A DNA stretch of 64,000 bases from Paenibacillus periandrae (GCF_022458865.1 NZ_JAJNMU010000025.1:80600-144599), one strand, 5' to 3'; counted from the first letter of the stretch, positions 44,913 to 54,320 are shown. Program-made: numbers and translations. The notes: generated from the sequence alone by a model not told the origin.

Positions 44913-45668
44913 TCACTCCCCATTTACAGCATAAATCAGTTTATAACCTTCCTGAACGGCCATTTTTAACACAGCGTATTCATCTGATTTGAGATATATT
45001 TTTGCTTCTGTCGGCTTCGCTGTACCCTCGGAGCGATCGTCAACTCCTTTTTGATTTTTGACTGTCTTATTGGTAGAGTCCATGATATAACGTAACCGAA
45101 CATTCTCAAATACAGGTTTAGTTAACGGTCTCTCGGGAGTATCTTTTACTTGTTCAACCACTTCTGGAAGGCCAAGCAGCTTGGACTGGGTATTCGCTTT
45201 TGCTGCCTGACTTTGCTTGAGTTTCTCACTCGGAAACAGCCAAATGTCACCTGTATCCCCATTCCGGCCTGTCCAGTCAAGTACTTCCCACCATGACGCA
45301 GGAATCGGATATTCTTTTTCTCCTTTTTTTGGGGCAAAGATGGTATCTCCAACATAATTCACGGTTAAAAAATCACCTGGATGGAGCGTCTGAACCATGG
45401 TTTTATTGATAACTTGATTTTTATTTTGCGGTGTTATCATGGTTGGGGTTATCGCAGCTTGAAGAATTTCCTTTTCATCAAAAAGCAGTTCAAATTTATC
45501 GGCAGTAATTTCAGAGAACTTCTCCACCTTTGCGCCCTTTTTTGGCTCATAGACATAAGTCTTTGGCAATAAATCTTGACCTGCTAAATAGATGATCGTA
45601 AACCCACCAATACCCACCACAAACATGACAATGGAAATCATGAATAATAGGGTTACCTTAACGCGCAT
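44913..45668 (-). CDS. CpaB/SAF-like membrane protein
   Basis: The product has 251 residues from the ATG at 45668, chosen for GAGAGGAG. A longer start at 45689 lacks one. One N-terminal membrane segment (LLFMISIVMFVVGIGGFTII), then ITADKFELLFDEKEILQAAI and LHPGDFLTVNYV, which fit the SAF-like domain of CpaB/RcpC proteins. Those often affect pilus assembly or secretin. A Gram-positive lacks secretin, so the role may be in pilin export. Confidence 0.6.
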   Translation of the reverse strand: MRVKVTLLFMISIVMFVVGIGGFTIIYLAGQDLLPKTYVYEPKKGAKVEKFSEITADKFELLFDEKEILQAAITPTMITPQNKNQVINKTMVQTLHPGDFLTVNYVGDTIFAPKKGEKEYPIPASWWEVLDWTGRNGDTGDIWLFPSEKLKQSQAAKANTQSKLLGLPEVVEQVKDTPERPLTKPVFENVRLRYIMDSTNKTVKNQKGVDDRSEGTAKPTEAKIYLKSDEYAVLKMAVQEGYKLIYAVNGE

Positions 45669-45692
45669 AACTGCTCCTCTCTGACACAAAAT

Positions 45693-45738
45693 CGTTCCAT
45701 TAAGACGGACTTTGGCAACGTTCTACCTTAATGGAACG
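45693..45738 (-). promoter_or_regulatory. Intercistronic inverted repeat, terminator-like
   Basis: CGTTCCATTAAG and its exact complement CTTAATGGAACG (12-bp stem, 22-base loop), followed on the minus strand by ATTTTG. It lies between the winged-helix gene and the CpaB-like gene. Confidence 0.6.
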
Positions 45739-45745
45739 TTTGGAA

Positions 45746-46696
45746 TCAGTTATCTAAAAAATCAAATACAAATTGTTTTAATTGTACTTCACCAGGAGCT
45801 TCTCCCTTAATTGCCATGCGAAAAGCGTTTTTTACGTCTGCCATGTGTTCATCGATTAAAAACAAATGGATCATTTCGTCAGGCAAATGATTAAGTGAAC
45901 CCACAATTTCACTCACAGCTTCCTCAGTCCCGCAGCTCCATAACATAATTGGAGGATTATCCGTTGGATACGGACTCGGGAGACGACCCTCCCGAGCAAT
46001 CCAGTTTAGATACCTCTTCAATTTGTATTTCATAAAGCGCAAGGGTTTTTTTGTTTGTTGTAGACGCTCTATGTACATCACGATGGATCCCACTGGTGTA
46101 TTCATTCTTATGAGCGCCAGAGGGTTTTCTTCGTTTGGAGATATATGCGGGTACAACATGAAATCTTCATGGGCTATAATCCCTCTCTGCAGTAACTGTA
46201 TTCTCAGTTCGTTGACTGCACAAATAGAAAGATAATGCGATATATTTTGTGCTAGAGCAATGGGATTGGGAAGGTCGTGCATGCCCATGACAAACCCCAG
46301 ATAATTTCTAGCCGCAATCCCGATGCTCCAGACATATTCTCTCGCATTATATTCACTTTCCATGTACCATCCGTCAAACCAACCAATTCCCTGTAGAAAG
46401 CGGAGCCGCGATCCGAGTTTATGGCCTTTCTCAAACTTGTTCTGATAGAGACGGCGAAGCTGGTTTTCTGTCAACACTTTCATATGAGCTAGTGTGACAG
46501 CTACTTCTAGGTCACTTTCCGTAATCTGTCCGGTTTCGACGCGGAAAACCGTAACTTCCAAATTTGTTTCTGGCCGACTCCGAAAAGGCAGCATTTTGAA
46601 TTGCAATGTCGGGTCATCCAGTATTGGAACACCGCCATCCAGCGATTTCCAGATTCTAGCTGTTTTTCCGTTAAGTGGAGTAAGGGCTGAACGCAT
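45746..46696 (-). CDS. Winged-helix protein of the replication-relaxation type
   Basis: The product has 316 residues. The N-terminal half contains VAVTLAHMKVLTENQLRRLY and KGHKLGSRLRFLQGIGWFDG, the winged-helix pattern also seen in the larger protein at 50730 (Replic_Relax, PF13814 type). The C-terminal half has no named motif. It overlaps the S1-domain gene's end by 26 bases, so the two are translated together. Likely DNA-binding, with a role in transfer or its control. Confidence 0.6.
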   Translation of the reverse strand: MRSALTPLNGKTARIWKSLDGGVPILDDPTLQFKMLPFRSRPETNLEVTVFRVETGQITESDLEVAVTLAHMKVLTENQLRRLYQNKFEKGHKLGSRLRFLQGIGWFDGWYMESEYNAREYVWSIGIAARNYLGFVMGMHDLPNPIALAQNISHYLSICAVNELRIQLLQRGIIAHEDFMLYPHISPNEENPLALIRMNTPVGSIVMYIERLQQTKKPLRFMKYKLKRYLNWIAREGRLPSPYPTDNPPIMLWSCGTEEAVSEIVGSLNHLPDEMIHLFLIDEHMADVKNAFRMAIKGEAPGEVQLKQFVFDFLDN

Positions 46697-47597
46697 ATGG
46701 TTTGCGCAATGTCGATTGTAGTGTAGGGTCTATTTTAAAAATTCTTGCCTTTCCGCGTCGAGCCTGTTTATCCATCGAAACTATTTCTACGTGCACTGTA
46801 AGTCCTTGTGGCAAGCTTCCACCGTACTGACGCCGTAGATTGGACTGAAGATTTCCCAGAATGACAATACCTTTGGGTAGTTCCAAAAAATAACTATTCT
46901 GTCCCGCTCCAAATCCAGTTATTTTAGCAACCGTAGAGTCACCCCTGGTATAGTAATCTTCAATGTTGTCCCATATTTTAGCCTTTGCTTCATCCAACAC
47001 AGCCCTACGTGACAGACGAACACGATAACCAAATTCAACTACAGTTTTACTTATGGCATCAACCGCTGATGTTTCATCGGCTTCCTCATCTTTTCGCTCA
47101 TCAATTGAAATAATTTTCAAATCAAGTTCCGTCCCCACCTTCAGGAACTCTCTTAGATTTGAAGTCCGGACATGATCCCATTCTTGAGGAGGGATTAGGC
47201 ATGGAACACCTTCGACATCCACAAAAACCAAGTTATTCTCAGTTACACCCGTTACAAAACCGTTAACCATATCTCCAACGGAATGGTTTCTTATGAAGGC
47301 TCTTGATACAAGTGGGACGGCCTCGATACGGCTAACAATAACATTTCCGTCAGTTGTAACATGCTTCACGACAAACGGTACTGTTGTTTGCAAAAAGCCG
47401 CTGTACGATGTTAAATCTCTGGTAATAAATTCATTTTTTCTGCAATACACGATCACACCGTTGAAGTTAATCAAAATCAATTCTTCGCTACTATCCTTAC
47501 CCAATTTGACAGGACGAATGTTCTCGACCACTCCATACTGCACATACTTTCTACGCATCGATTCCTGTAACAATTCCAACACAGCTTGGTTATTCAT
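46671..47597 (-). CDS. S1-domain RNA-binding protein
   Basis: The product has 308 residues from the ATG at 47597, chosen for GGAGGTGG. The longer frame runs through the leader hairpin. Two S1-like beta-barrels: VGDMVNGFVTGVTENNLVFV (about residues 105-140) and RGDSTVAKITGFGAGQNSYF (about 222-255). The N-terminal ENIRPVKLGKDSSEELILIN may be a third, degenerate OB fold. S1 domains bind single-stranded RNA. An S1 protein inside a transfer operon, and itself behind a leader hairpin, is unusual and may regulate the operon's RNA. Confidence 0.7.
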   Translation of the reverse strand: MNNQAVLELLQESMRRKYVQYGVVENIRPVKLGKDSSEELILINFNGVIVYCRKNEFITRDLTSYSGFLQTTVPFVVKHVTTDGNVIVSRIEAVPLVSRAFIRNHSVGDMVNGFVTGVTENNLVFVDVEGVPCLIPPQEWDHVRTSNLREFLKVGTELDLKIISIDERKDEEADETSAVDAISKTVVEFGYRVRLSRRAVLDEAKAKIWDNIEDYYTRGDSTVAKITGFGAGQNSYFLELPKGIVILGNLQSNLRRQYGGSLPQGLTVHVEIVSMDKQARRGKARIFKIDPTLQSTLRKPYAFSPYST

Positions 47598-47633
47598 AGT
47601 TTGCCACCTCCAGGGATTCAAGCAAAAGGGCAT

Positions 47634-47676
47634 AGAAAAAGACGCACGTAACCAATAGGTCGCGTGCGTCTTCCGC
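47634..47676 (-). promoter_or_regulatory. Leader hairpin/terminator, family copy 3
   Basis: Minus strand GGCGGAAGACGCACG pairs with CGTGCGTCTTTTTC around a loop of about 13 bases. The start codon of the S1-domain gene (47597) is about 40 bases downstream. Strongest example of the GGCGRARGACGC...GCGTC-T(n) design. Confidence 0.7.
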
Positions 47677-47775
47677 CTCGTCGCTAAATGAGAGTTTATT
47701 CTAATAAAAATACTATACTCAAAAGCGAACAATTAGACAAGCCCCATTTTGTGAGGCTCTTTACAAACACTGTAA

Positions 47776-50733
47776 TCATTCGGTATCTTTTGTTATTTTA
47801 AAAACTTGCTTTAAAAAATTTTTGCTATTTGCATCAATGCCAACATCTTTTAGTTGTTCTAACCTTTGCCGCTTCTTATCAACGACTACAGGCTTAGGAA
47901 TAACCAACTCCTCGGAAGTTGTAATCGGAGCATCTACAGTTGAGGATCCTGTCGGTCCCTTTTCAACTAGTACTTCACTTAGTGCGGAAATGCTATCATT
48001 GGTCTTGGGTTCAGCTACCCTTTCTTTGTTATGTCCGTTAAATAGACTCGAGAAATTAACAACATCATTCGATGGAATGGGTACTTTATTAGCAGCAGGG
48101 ACAGCAATCGTTTCTTTTTTTGGTATAGGCGATAATTCTGAATTTATTTTTATCGCGGAATGGCTATCTACTAGATTCATTGCAGGACCGGTCATTTTTT
48201 CACCAGTTTTCAATTCACCTGATGTTTTTTTTCCATAGGCAATTTGAGATGCACGAGGGACAATCCCTTTCTCAGTTTCTGTTACTGCTGGTAACTCAGT
48301 ATCCATGGATTCTGAGACATTCTCTTCATGCTCAGGTTCAATTAAAGCAAGACTAACGAATCGATCTGGATAAGATTCTGGTTTCTCCATTTCTTCAAAA
48401 GTGGGATTCATTCGGCTATTCTGGATCTGCATCTCCAAGTCTGCAGAAGGATCCTTACTATTCGGGTCAACGAACTCACCCCAGCTATCTATCCAGTTCA
48501 TATCAAATGTATATACCGTATCAGCATCATTTTGCCAGTACCTCATAAATTCTTTTACAGCAGCTGGCTTAAGTGCTTTTTTCCACTTTGATGATTTACC
48601 CATGTCAACAAAATCGCCTTCACCCTTCACCGCTTTGGCTGTACTACCTTCGACTACCAATCGAATGTAGCTAAATTTAAATTTGTTGAACATAATTTCA
48701 TCTTCAGTTACCAATTCTTTTTCCTCACGTGTAATCGTTTGCCCATAACTAAATGATGGATTCGCAGCGCTCTCAGGAGTGTAATTTTCTCTAATAGAAA
48801 CATCCTCAACAACGTGTGTGCCAAATATCGGTACAAGCTTCTTCGCATCATACTGGCCGACACCACCGTACACAATATAGTTCCGTATGGTACCGATCAT
48901 GGCATCCACAAAAGCTTCATCGAATTTTACTTTGAGCTGTGACAATGATTGGCAAGCAACCATGAAAGCCACCTTATATTTCCGCCCCTGCCCTGCTAAT
49001 TTCAAAAATGGAGCATTCATATAATCATAAAATTCATCTACATCAACCGCAATTAAGGGTCTTGTATCTTCATCTCCTTTTCGCCGGAACACCGCATTTT
49101 GGACACTCATGAGCACCAGTTTTCCAAATGCGTCAGAAACATTACCCAATAAGCCATTATCTGTATTACATAGCAATATTCCGCCTTTTGCCATTAATTT
49201 ATCTAAATCTACTGCATTCTCACCTGTTAGGATCCGTGCTAAGTAAGGATTTGTAATTAAATCAGCTAACAGATTACGAGTTTGGCGTGTGAATTCTGTC
49301 TGCTTGTCCTTAATTTTTATCTGTCCCTTGTACTCACCTGAAGTAAATTTTTGCAGCATACCCTCACGGTCTTTTTCTTCTTCTAATCCATCGTTATCGA
49401 ACCAACGCAGTGTCCGGGCAACAAGCATCCAATAGATTTGCATGTCTCGCGGCATGCGCTTAATTTCTTCTTGATCTGGAACCTTGCCACGAAGTTCTTC
49501 TACCATATTTTTCGTAAACCTTGGATCCTGATACATTTGGTCTAAGTCCAGAAGCGTACATTCATTTTTTTTGAGAAACTTTAATAAATATATATATTGT
49601 TTCAGAACGGTACGACATGCTTGCCTGAAGAATTCATTCGATACTTCGCTCATACCATCCAAAACCGCTGTTATTGTCTCCGCTACCTGCTCAATAGGAC
49701 CGATCATCGTATTAATACCTGGGGTATCTGGATTTGAAGGGTCAAGATAAACGATTAATTTATCCGGAATACCATGTTCTTTGGCGAGTTTATAGCTTTT
49801 ATCACATAAATCTTTGGATGGTTCAATGACGACCATACCAATTAAGTGCTTACCTAACTCTATTAAAAATTCAGGAGTGTTCAATCCATATTTTTTAACA
49901 AGCTGAGGGAATGCATTAATCATCTTTTGCATATGCGCCAAATCTTGTCGCACTACTTTAAGAATTTTAAGGGACGTTTTCCCGCTCCCTGGTGGACCTA
50001 TTAAAAAGGTCCCTAGTTGTCGAGTCACACCCATTATAACAATGGGAACTCGGGATAGGGCATCAAGCGCTAAGGTTACATCTGGAAATTTCATTGCCAT
50101 TTCCTCACCAAAGCGCGCTAAATACTTCCATTCAAATTTATAATCCGAGAACCAATCCTGGATAACTTTATCCTGTCTATATGTGCCAATAAGCCAGTTC
50201 AAAAACATGTATGTAATAATCTCTGGTATCATAATTAGAACTGTTCCCAGCAGATGCAATGCACCAACGTGGACATATTTTCGGTTCGCTCCTGTAACTA
50301 ATTCATCCAGCGCCATCACTTTATCATAAGTTATTGGTTTCAAGTAATTGCTAGCAAATATATTGTAAGCAAGCGCACCAGTCATGATTGCAAATCCAAA
50401 AAATAGCATACGTCGACGTACAGAGCTGGTACACATTTTTAATCTTGTGCTAAATAACCATGCGCTAGTTGTTAAAATTCCAGTACTGATTAGCATAAAA
50501 AAATGATCTCCCGAAGGAGGACTATAGAAAATCATAAACTGTCCTACGATCGGGATCGTGTGTGCGATCTGCTCTCTTGTCATATCAAACTTTCCAAGAA
50601 ACATAGCGATGAACATCCCAAGAGTGGATATAAATATAAAATACAAAATGATATACATCAGCCATAAAACGACCCCTGGAATTATTTTTCGCCAGTCAAT
50701 TTCTCCGAACCAATTTACAAGATATTGTTTCAC
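47776..50733 (-). CDS. VirD4/TraG-type coupling ATPase
   Basis: The product has 985 residues. At least three N-terminal membrane segments (residues 22-48, about 75-95, 110-128, 158-180). Walker A is GPPGSGKTS at 246-254, the later VVIEPSKDL, Walker B LIAVDVDEFYDYM and CQSLSQLKVKFDEAF. Large C-terminal acidic tail from about 760. This is the T4CP class that feeds DNA or protein into a conjugative or type IV secretion channel. GTG start at 50733 overlapping the replication-relaxation gene (GTGA). Here it is joined to a Tad-type rather than a VirB-type machine. Confidence 0.88.
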   Translation of the reverse strand: MKQYLVNWFGEIDWRKIIPGVVLWLMYIILYFIFISTLGMFIAMFLGKFDMTREQIAHTIPIVGQFMIFYSPPSGDHFFMLISTGILTTSAWLFSTRLKMCTSSVRRRMLFFGFAIMTGALAYNIFASNYLKPITYDKVMALDELVTGANRKYVHVGALHLLGTVLIMIPEIITYMFLNWLIGTYRQDKVIQDWFSDYKFEWKYLARFGEEMAMKFPDVTLALDALSRVPIVIMGVTRQLGTFLIGPPGSGKTSLKILKVVRQDLAHMQKMINAFPQLVKKYGLNTPEFLIELGKHLIGMVVIEPSKDLCDKSYKLAKEHGIPDKLIVYLDPSNPDTPGINTMIGPIEQVAETITAVLDGMSEVSNEFFRQACRTVLKQYIYLLKFLKKNECTLLDLDQMYQDPRFTKNMVEELRGKVPDQEEIKRMPRDMQIYWMLVARTLRWFDNDGLEEEKDREGMLQKFTSGEYKGQIKIKDKQTEFTRQTRNLLADLITNPYLARILTGENAVDLDKLMAKGGILLCNTDNGLLGNVSDAFGKLVLMSVQNAVFRRKGDEDTRPLIAVDVDEFYDYMNAPFLKLAGQGRKYKVAFMVACQSLSQLKVKFDEAFVDAMIGTIRNYIVYGGVGQYDAKKLVPIFGTHVVEDVSIRENYTPESAANPSFSYGQTITREEKELVTEDEIMFNKFKFSYIRLVVEGSTAKAVKGEGDFVDMGKSSKWKKALKPAAVKEFMRYWQNDADTVYTFDMNWIDSWGEFVDPNSKDPSADLEMQIQNSRMNPTFEEMEKPESYPDRFVSLALIEPEHEENVSESMDTELPAVTETEKGIVPRASQIAYGKKTSGELKTGEKMTGPAMNLVDSHSAIKINSELSPIPKKETIAVPAANKVPIPSNDVVNFSSLFNGHNKERVAEPKTNDSISALSEVLVEKGPTGSSTVDAPITTSEELVIPKPVVVDKKRQRLEQLKDVGIDANSKNFLKQVFKITKDTE

Positions 50734-52406
50734 TGATTCGCATCCTCCCAGGTCAGTGTATTAATATTTCTTATCTTGCGGTAAACGGTTTTTTTATAGT
50801 GACCCCACACACCAGTTCGACAGACGTCCTCCCAATTGACGTAGAAAAAAGGAGGATCAGTAAAATGCACCTCATTATCCAGTTCATCTTTGTTAGGGTA
50901 GATCAGAATGATTTTTGCCTTTTGGTTTCCTTCATCAATCCACTTTTGCATTCGTAGTGCTTTCGCAATAGGATTCACCCAACCAAGCCTAGCAAAAAAA
51001 ATCATATGTGTTTCTGCATCGCCAAAATTCCGGATGCGAACCGCTTCGTCAGGAATAATAGGTAATGATGGATTCAACACAATTTTTTTTAACTCATCAG
51101 TAAAATATAAAATTTCCTTATCCAATGTGCTGGGTGTTTCATTCACAAACTTTGCAAAACCATTACCTCTTGGATATCCTTGCTGCATATTGCCATTATT
51201 CTCAATAAAAAATTCAGACGAGGCAAGACAAGTATATTCATCACCGTGCAGCACTTGTGTTTTATCAAAGACCAGTTCTTCTTCCATTTGTCTGATGATT
51301 ACTTTTTTTGTGTTTCTGGCCCTCATCTGAGTATGATTTTTAGGGGCAGGAAGTAATGTATCATTCTCATACCAGCCATTAACTGAAAAGAAGGCCATAT
51401 TATTTTGAGGATAATAATCAAGGGAATAAATAAATTTTCTACATTTATCTTCTATCTCTTTAGAATCCTCTGTCTTCAGATCACACTCGATGGAAAGAAA
51501 GCCAGCGTAGTGTTGATTTAGTATTTCCCTATCAGCTTCTTGTCTGGATTCAACAGGTATATTTAGTGGACATTCTGTAACCCGCTTCTGTTTGACTAAC
51601 TCCGTGTAAAAATGATTGGGTTTGAATATAAACCAATCAGGTCGGTAAGGAGTAATCTTACCAGCTACACGCAAATCCTGAATCGGATACCGCTTCCAGT
51701 CTGAGTGAGGGAAATAGATTTCCTTTTTAGTAAGATTGTATATAAGACGGGACATAAATTCTTGTGTTTCAAAGTGGTGGGCTTGTTGGCTGCCTACTGC
51801 AAGATTCTGTAATAGATAGTGTTGTTTGGGCTGATTGGGATGTGAATAATTCCATAATGCTTGTAAGTCAAAGGTAGCAATAATATAAAGTCCGAGTTTG
51901 GCTAATCGGTAGTGAAATTTTTTCTCATCACCTTTTGCTCTGCTCGCTTTCAACAAGTTCTCACGATTAAGCAAACGTTGGGCATACATTTCAGCTAGAA
52001 GATTTCCAACCGATTTTTTGTGCATATGTGGAGTTGCTACACGACCGATTTGAAACATATCTAGCTGGCGATGTGTATAGAGACATCTGAGGATTGCCAT
52101 TTTATTTGCATTATTGATCGCAAGTTTAATAACTTTATCCTCAATATACCCATTCTTTAATCTGCTAGATTTTCCATTGATCCACCGTTTCTTCCTACCA
52201 CTTTTTTCAACTTGGCCATTTAACTTTACTGATTCAAGCTTAAACTTTTCCGACCTATCAACTTCTTGTTCATCGATATCTCCTTCGTCCTCTTCATGTA
52301 ACAAATAATCCTTAGCGAAGTTTAATGAGACATCTTCATGTTCCTCAATTGGATCAAAGTCAGCAGCATCGAAATCGTCATTAATGATGTGCCTTACTTC
52401 TGACAT
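50730..52406 (-). CDS. Replication-relaxation family winged-helix protein (possible relaxase/mobilisation)
   Basis: The product has 558 residues from the ATG at 52406, chosen for AGGAGGTG six bases upstream. An acidic N-terminal tail (about 60 residues) leads into a winged-helix pattern ILRCLYTHRQLDMFQIGRVA with SVGNLLAEMYAQRLLNRENL (about 110-150). That is the Replic_Relax type (PF13814), found in plasmid and ICE replication or mobilisation proteins. The rest is of unknown fold. First gene of the transfer operon, next to the coupling protein. It is the only candidate relaxase here; no His-U-His triad was recognised, so nicking activity is inferred only from position. Confidence 0.6.
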   Translation of the reverse strand: MSEVRHIINDDFDAADFDPIEEHEDVSLNFAKDYLLHEEDEGDIDEQEVDRSEKFKLESVKLNGQVEKSGRKKRWINGKSSRLKNGYIEDKVIKLAINNANKMAILRCLYTHRQLDMFQIGRVATPHMHKKSVGNLLAEMYAQRLLNRENLLKASRAKGDEKKFHYRLAKLGLYIIATFDLQALWNYSHPNQPKQHYLLQNLAVGSQQAHHFETQEFMSRLIYNLTKKEIYFPHSDWKRYPIQDLRVAGKITPYRPDWFIFKPNHFYTELVKQKRVTECPLNIPVESRQEADREILNQHYAGFLSIECDLKTEDSKEIEDKCRKFIYSLDYYPQNNMAFFSVNGWYENDTLLPAPKNHTQMRARNTKKVIIRQMEEELVFDKTQVLHGDEYTCLASSEFFIENNGNMQQGYPRGNGFAKFVNETPSTLDKEILYFTDELKKIVLNPSLPIIPDEAVRIRNFGDAETHMIFFARLGWVNPIAKALRMQKWIDEGNQKAKIILIYPNKDELDNEVHFTDPPFFYVNWEDVCRTGVWGHYKKTVYRKIRNINTLTWEDANQ

Positions 52407-52426
52407 CTGAAACACCTCCTAAAATA

Positions 52427-52467
52427 AAAAAGACGCGATATGCCCCCTAAGGGCCACATCGCGTCTT
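52427..52467 (-). promoter_or_regulatory. Leader hairpin/terminator, family copy 4
   Basis: Minus strand GCGGAAGACGCGATGTGGCC pairs with GGGGGCATATCGCGTC and is followed by T(6)ATTTT and then AGGAGGTG. The start codon of the first operon gene is about 20 bases beyond, so read-through of this terminator would gate the whole transfer operon. Confidence 0.7.
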
Positions 52468-52574
52468 CCGCTCTACATATGATCATCATAAATTATACAC
52501 AAGATGATTACATTATGCATCCGAAAAATAATTACAGCGCTACTTTATTTATGAAATAGGAAGCCCACGAAGGC

Positions 52575-53124
52575 CACTTCGACCGCGGCGGTAGTCAGCT
52601 GCTCATATCCATTCGATTGTTTGGTACGCGGCGATCGCTCCTTCCTCCTACACTTCGACCGCGGCGGTAGTCAGCTGCTCATATCCATTCGATTGTTTGG
52701 TACGCGGCGATCACTCCTTCCTCCTACACTTCGACCGCGGCGGTAATCGGCTGCTCATATCATCCGATTGTTTGGTACGCGGCGATCACTCCTTCCTCCT
52801 ACACTTCGACCGCGGCGGTAATCGGCTGCTCATATCATCCGATTGTTTGGTACGCGGCGATCGCTCCTTCCTCCTACACTTCGACCGCGGCGGTAGTCAG
52901 CTGCTCATATCCATCCGATTGTTTGGTACGCGGCGAGCCGCTCCGTTCTCCTACACTTCGACCGCGGCGATAGTCAACTGCTCATATCCATTCGATTGTT
53001 TGGTACGCGGCGAGCCGCTCCTTTCTCCTACACTTCGACCGCGGCGGTACCCGGCTGCTCATATCCATTCGATTGTCTGGTACGCGGCGAGCCGCTTCTT
53101 CCTCATGCACTTCGACCGCGGCGG
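52575..53124. repeat. Array of about seven 75-77-bp tandem repeats
   Basis: Unit starts (CACTTCGACCGCGGCGG) lie at 52575, 52651, 52727, 52802, 52877, 52954, 53031 and a partial one at 53108. Each carries the conserved words GACCGCGGCGGTA, CTGCTCATATCC, GATTGTTTGGTACGCGGCGA. Copies differ by a few bases. GC-rich against an AT-rich background, and non-coding (the long frame across it is a repeat artefact). Placed between the transfer operon start and the partition locus. No spacers, so not a CRISPR. Confidence 0.9.
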
Positions 53125-53940
53125 TAGTCAGTAACGATGAGCGATTCTTCTTTTAGATAATTGAAAAATAACTTGTGGAAAATACACAGAAAAATTTGGT
53201 ATTTTTAACAATTGGCGATTCGATATATATAGTCCATTTTAAAGCTATTATTAGGCTATGAGGATAGGGTAATCGTGTATAGTTACTCGGAGATTTGGAA
53301 GAGCATTTCAGGGTAGTTCTTATATCTCTAATTTTAGTTACATATCAAACCTCTCATCTCCTTAAAAATCAACCCAAATTCAGATTTAATCTTAATTTTT
53401 TGATTACCATTCGTAGAAAGAAATAGATGCTTAGAGGCAACGGTTTCAGAACGTTGCCTCTAAGCATCTATTAAAAGCTCTCAGTAAGTTGATTATAGAC
53501 TCTTAATAATTGGTAATAATCTTTATCTTTGGCTATCAATTACCTACAGGTATGAGATAGTTCTAGTTGACCATAATTACTTACTAATATCGGATTGAAC
53601 ATACCTCTCCCATTTACTTAAGGCTTCCTCTCTTTACATGACATTAACTTACACTGAGTTTAGAAAGCGTGGAGCGGAAACAGTATTAGAGGTATTGGAT
53701 ATGTGCAACATGTAGCGATGAGTGCTAGATAATCGAGTATGAGATTAGTATCATTTAAAGCCGGCTCCTTGGAATCTTAATAGTCATGCAGATGGTGAAC
53801 CTTAGTATTCTTCTTTAATCCTACTTTGTGTAAATGATTATAATGTCTTCAGATCCTCGAAATTGATGATCGCGATGCATTCATTATGTTAGCGATTATT
53901 TTTCTTCAGCAAGTAATTCCAAATACATTCCAGACATTAA
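53125..53940. other. Non-coding region
   Basis: No gene found in about 800 bases. It holds the 21-bp inverted repeat at 53422-53472 but no other recognised signal. Confidence 0.6.
53422..53472. repeat. 21-bp perfect inverted repeat, terminator-like
   Basis: AATAGATGCTTAGAGGCAAC starts the left arm and its exact complement follows after a 9-base loop. TTAAAA follows on the plus strand and a short A/T stretch lies on the other side. Either a very strong bidirectional terminator or a structured DNA element. Confidence 0.75.
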
Positions 53941-53950
53941 TTCATGATCT

Positions 53951-54300
53951 TATAGTTACTATTTCAGAAACTATTATAGTAACTATTTTAGTAACATTCC
54001 ATAATAATTAATATAAAACCTATATAAACCAATAGTTTCAATGTAGTAACTATAGCAAAAATAATATCTCATATTACTCATAACTATCTTGGGAACCACA
54101 TGAAAAATATAACATTTTGTATAAACCGTCGCCATTTTAAAGACTTGAAGATATAGAAATTTGATCTAGTTACTATTTTGGATACATCTGTAGATACCTC
54201 AAAAATACTTATGAAAAATAGGGATTTATACAAATATTGAATTATTCAAAAAATTATATTATGATGTACTAGGTAACTAAAATAGTTACTATATAGTAGA
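53951..54300. repeat. tubC-like centromere: TAGTTACTAT iterons
   Basis: Copies and inverted copies of TAGTTACTAT/ATAGTAACTA lie at about 53952, 53974, 53989 (partial), 54044, 54165, 54272 (partial) and 54283. They sit directly upstream of tubR in an AT-rich stretch. In TubRZ systems TubR binds such direct repeats (tubC), which also serve as part of the replication and copy-control region. Confidence 0.8.
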
Positions 54301-54320
54301 TAGGGAGGCGGTAATTATCC

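Noticed and set aside
47598..47732. N-terminal extension of the S1-domain protein
   Set aside because: The extension is translated from the leader hairpin and lacks a binding site. The ATG at 47597 has GGAGGTGG.
52575..53124. CRISPR array
   Set aside because: Units are 75-77 bp and directly adjacent with no unique spacers, and there are no cas genes.
52697..53134. Long plus-strand reading frame of 145 codons
   Set aside because: It is produced by the 76-bp tandem repeats, whose unit length is not a multiple of three throughout. No ribosome binding site.
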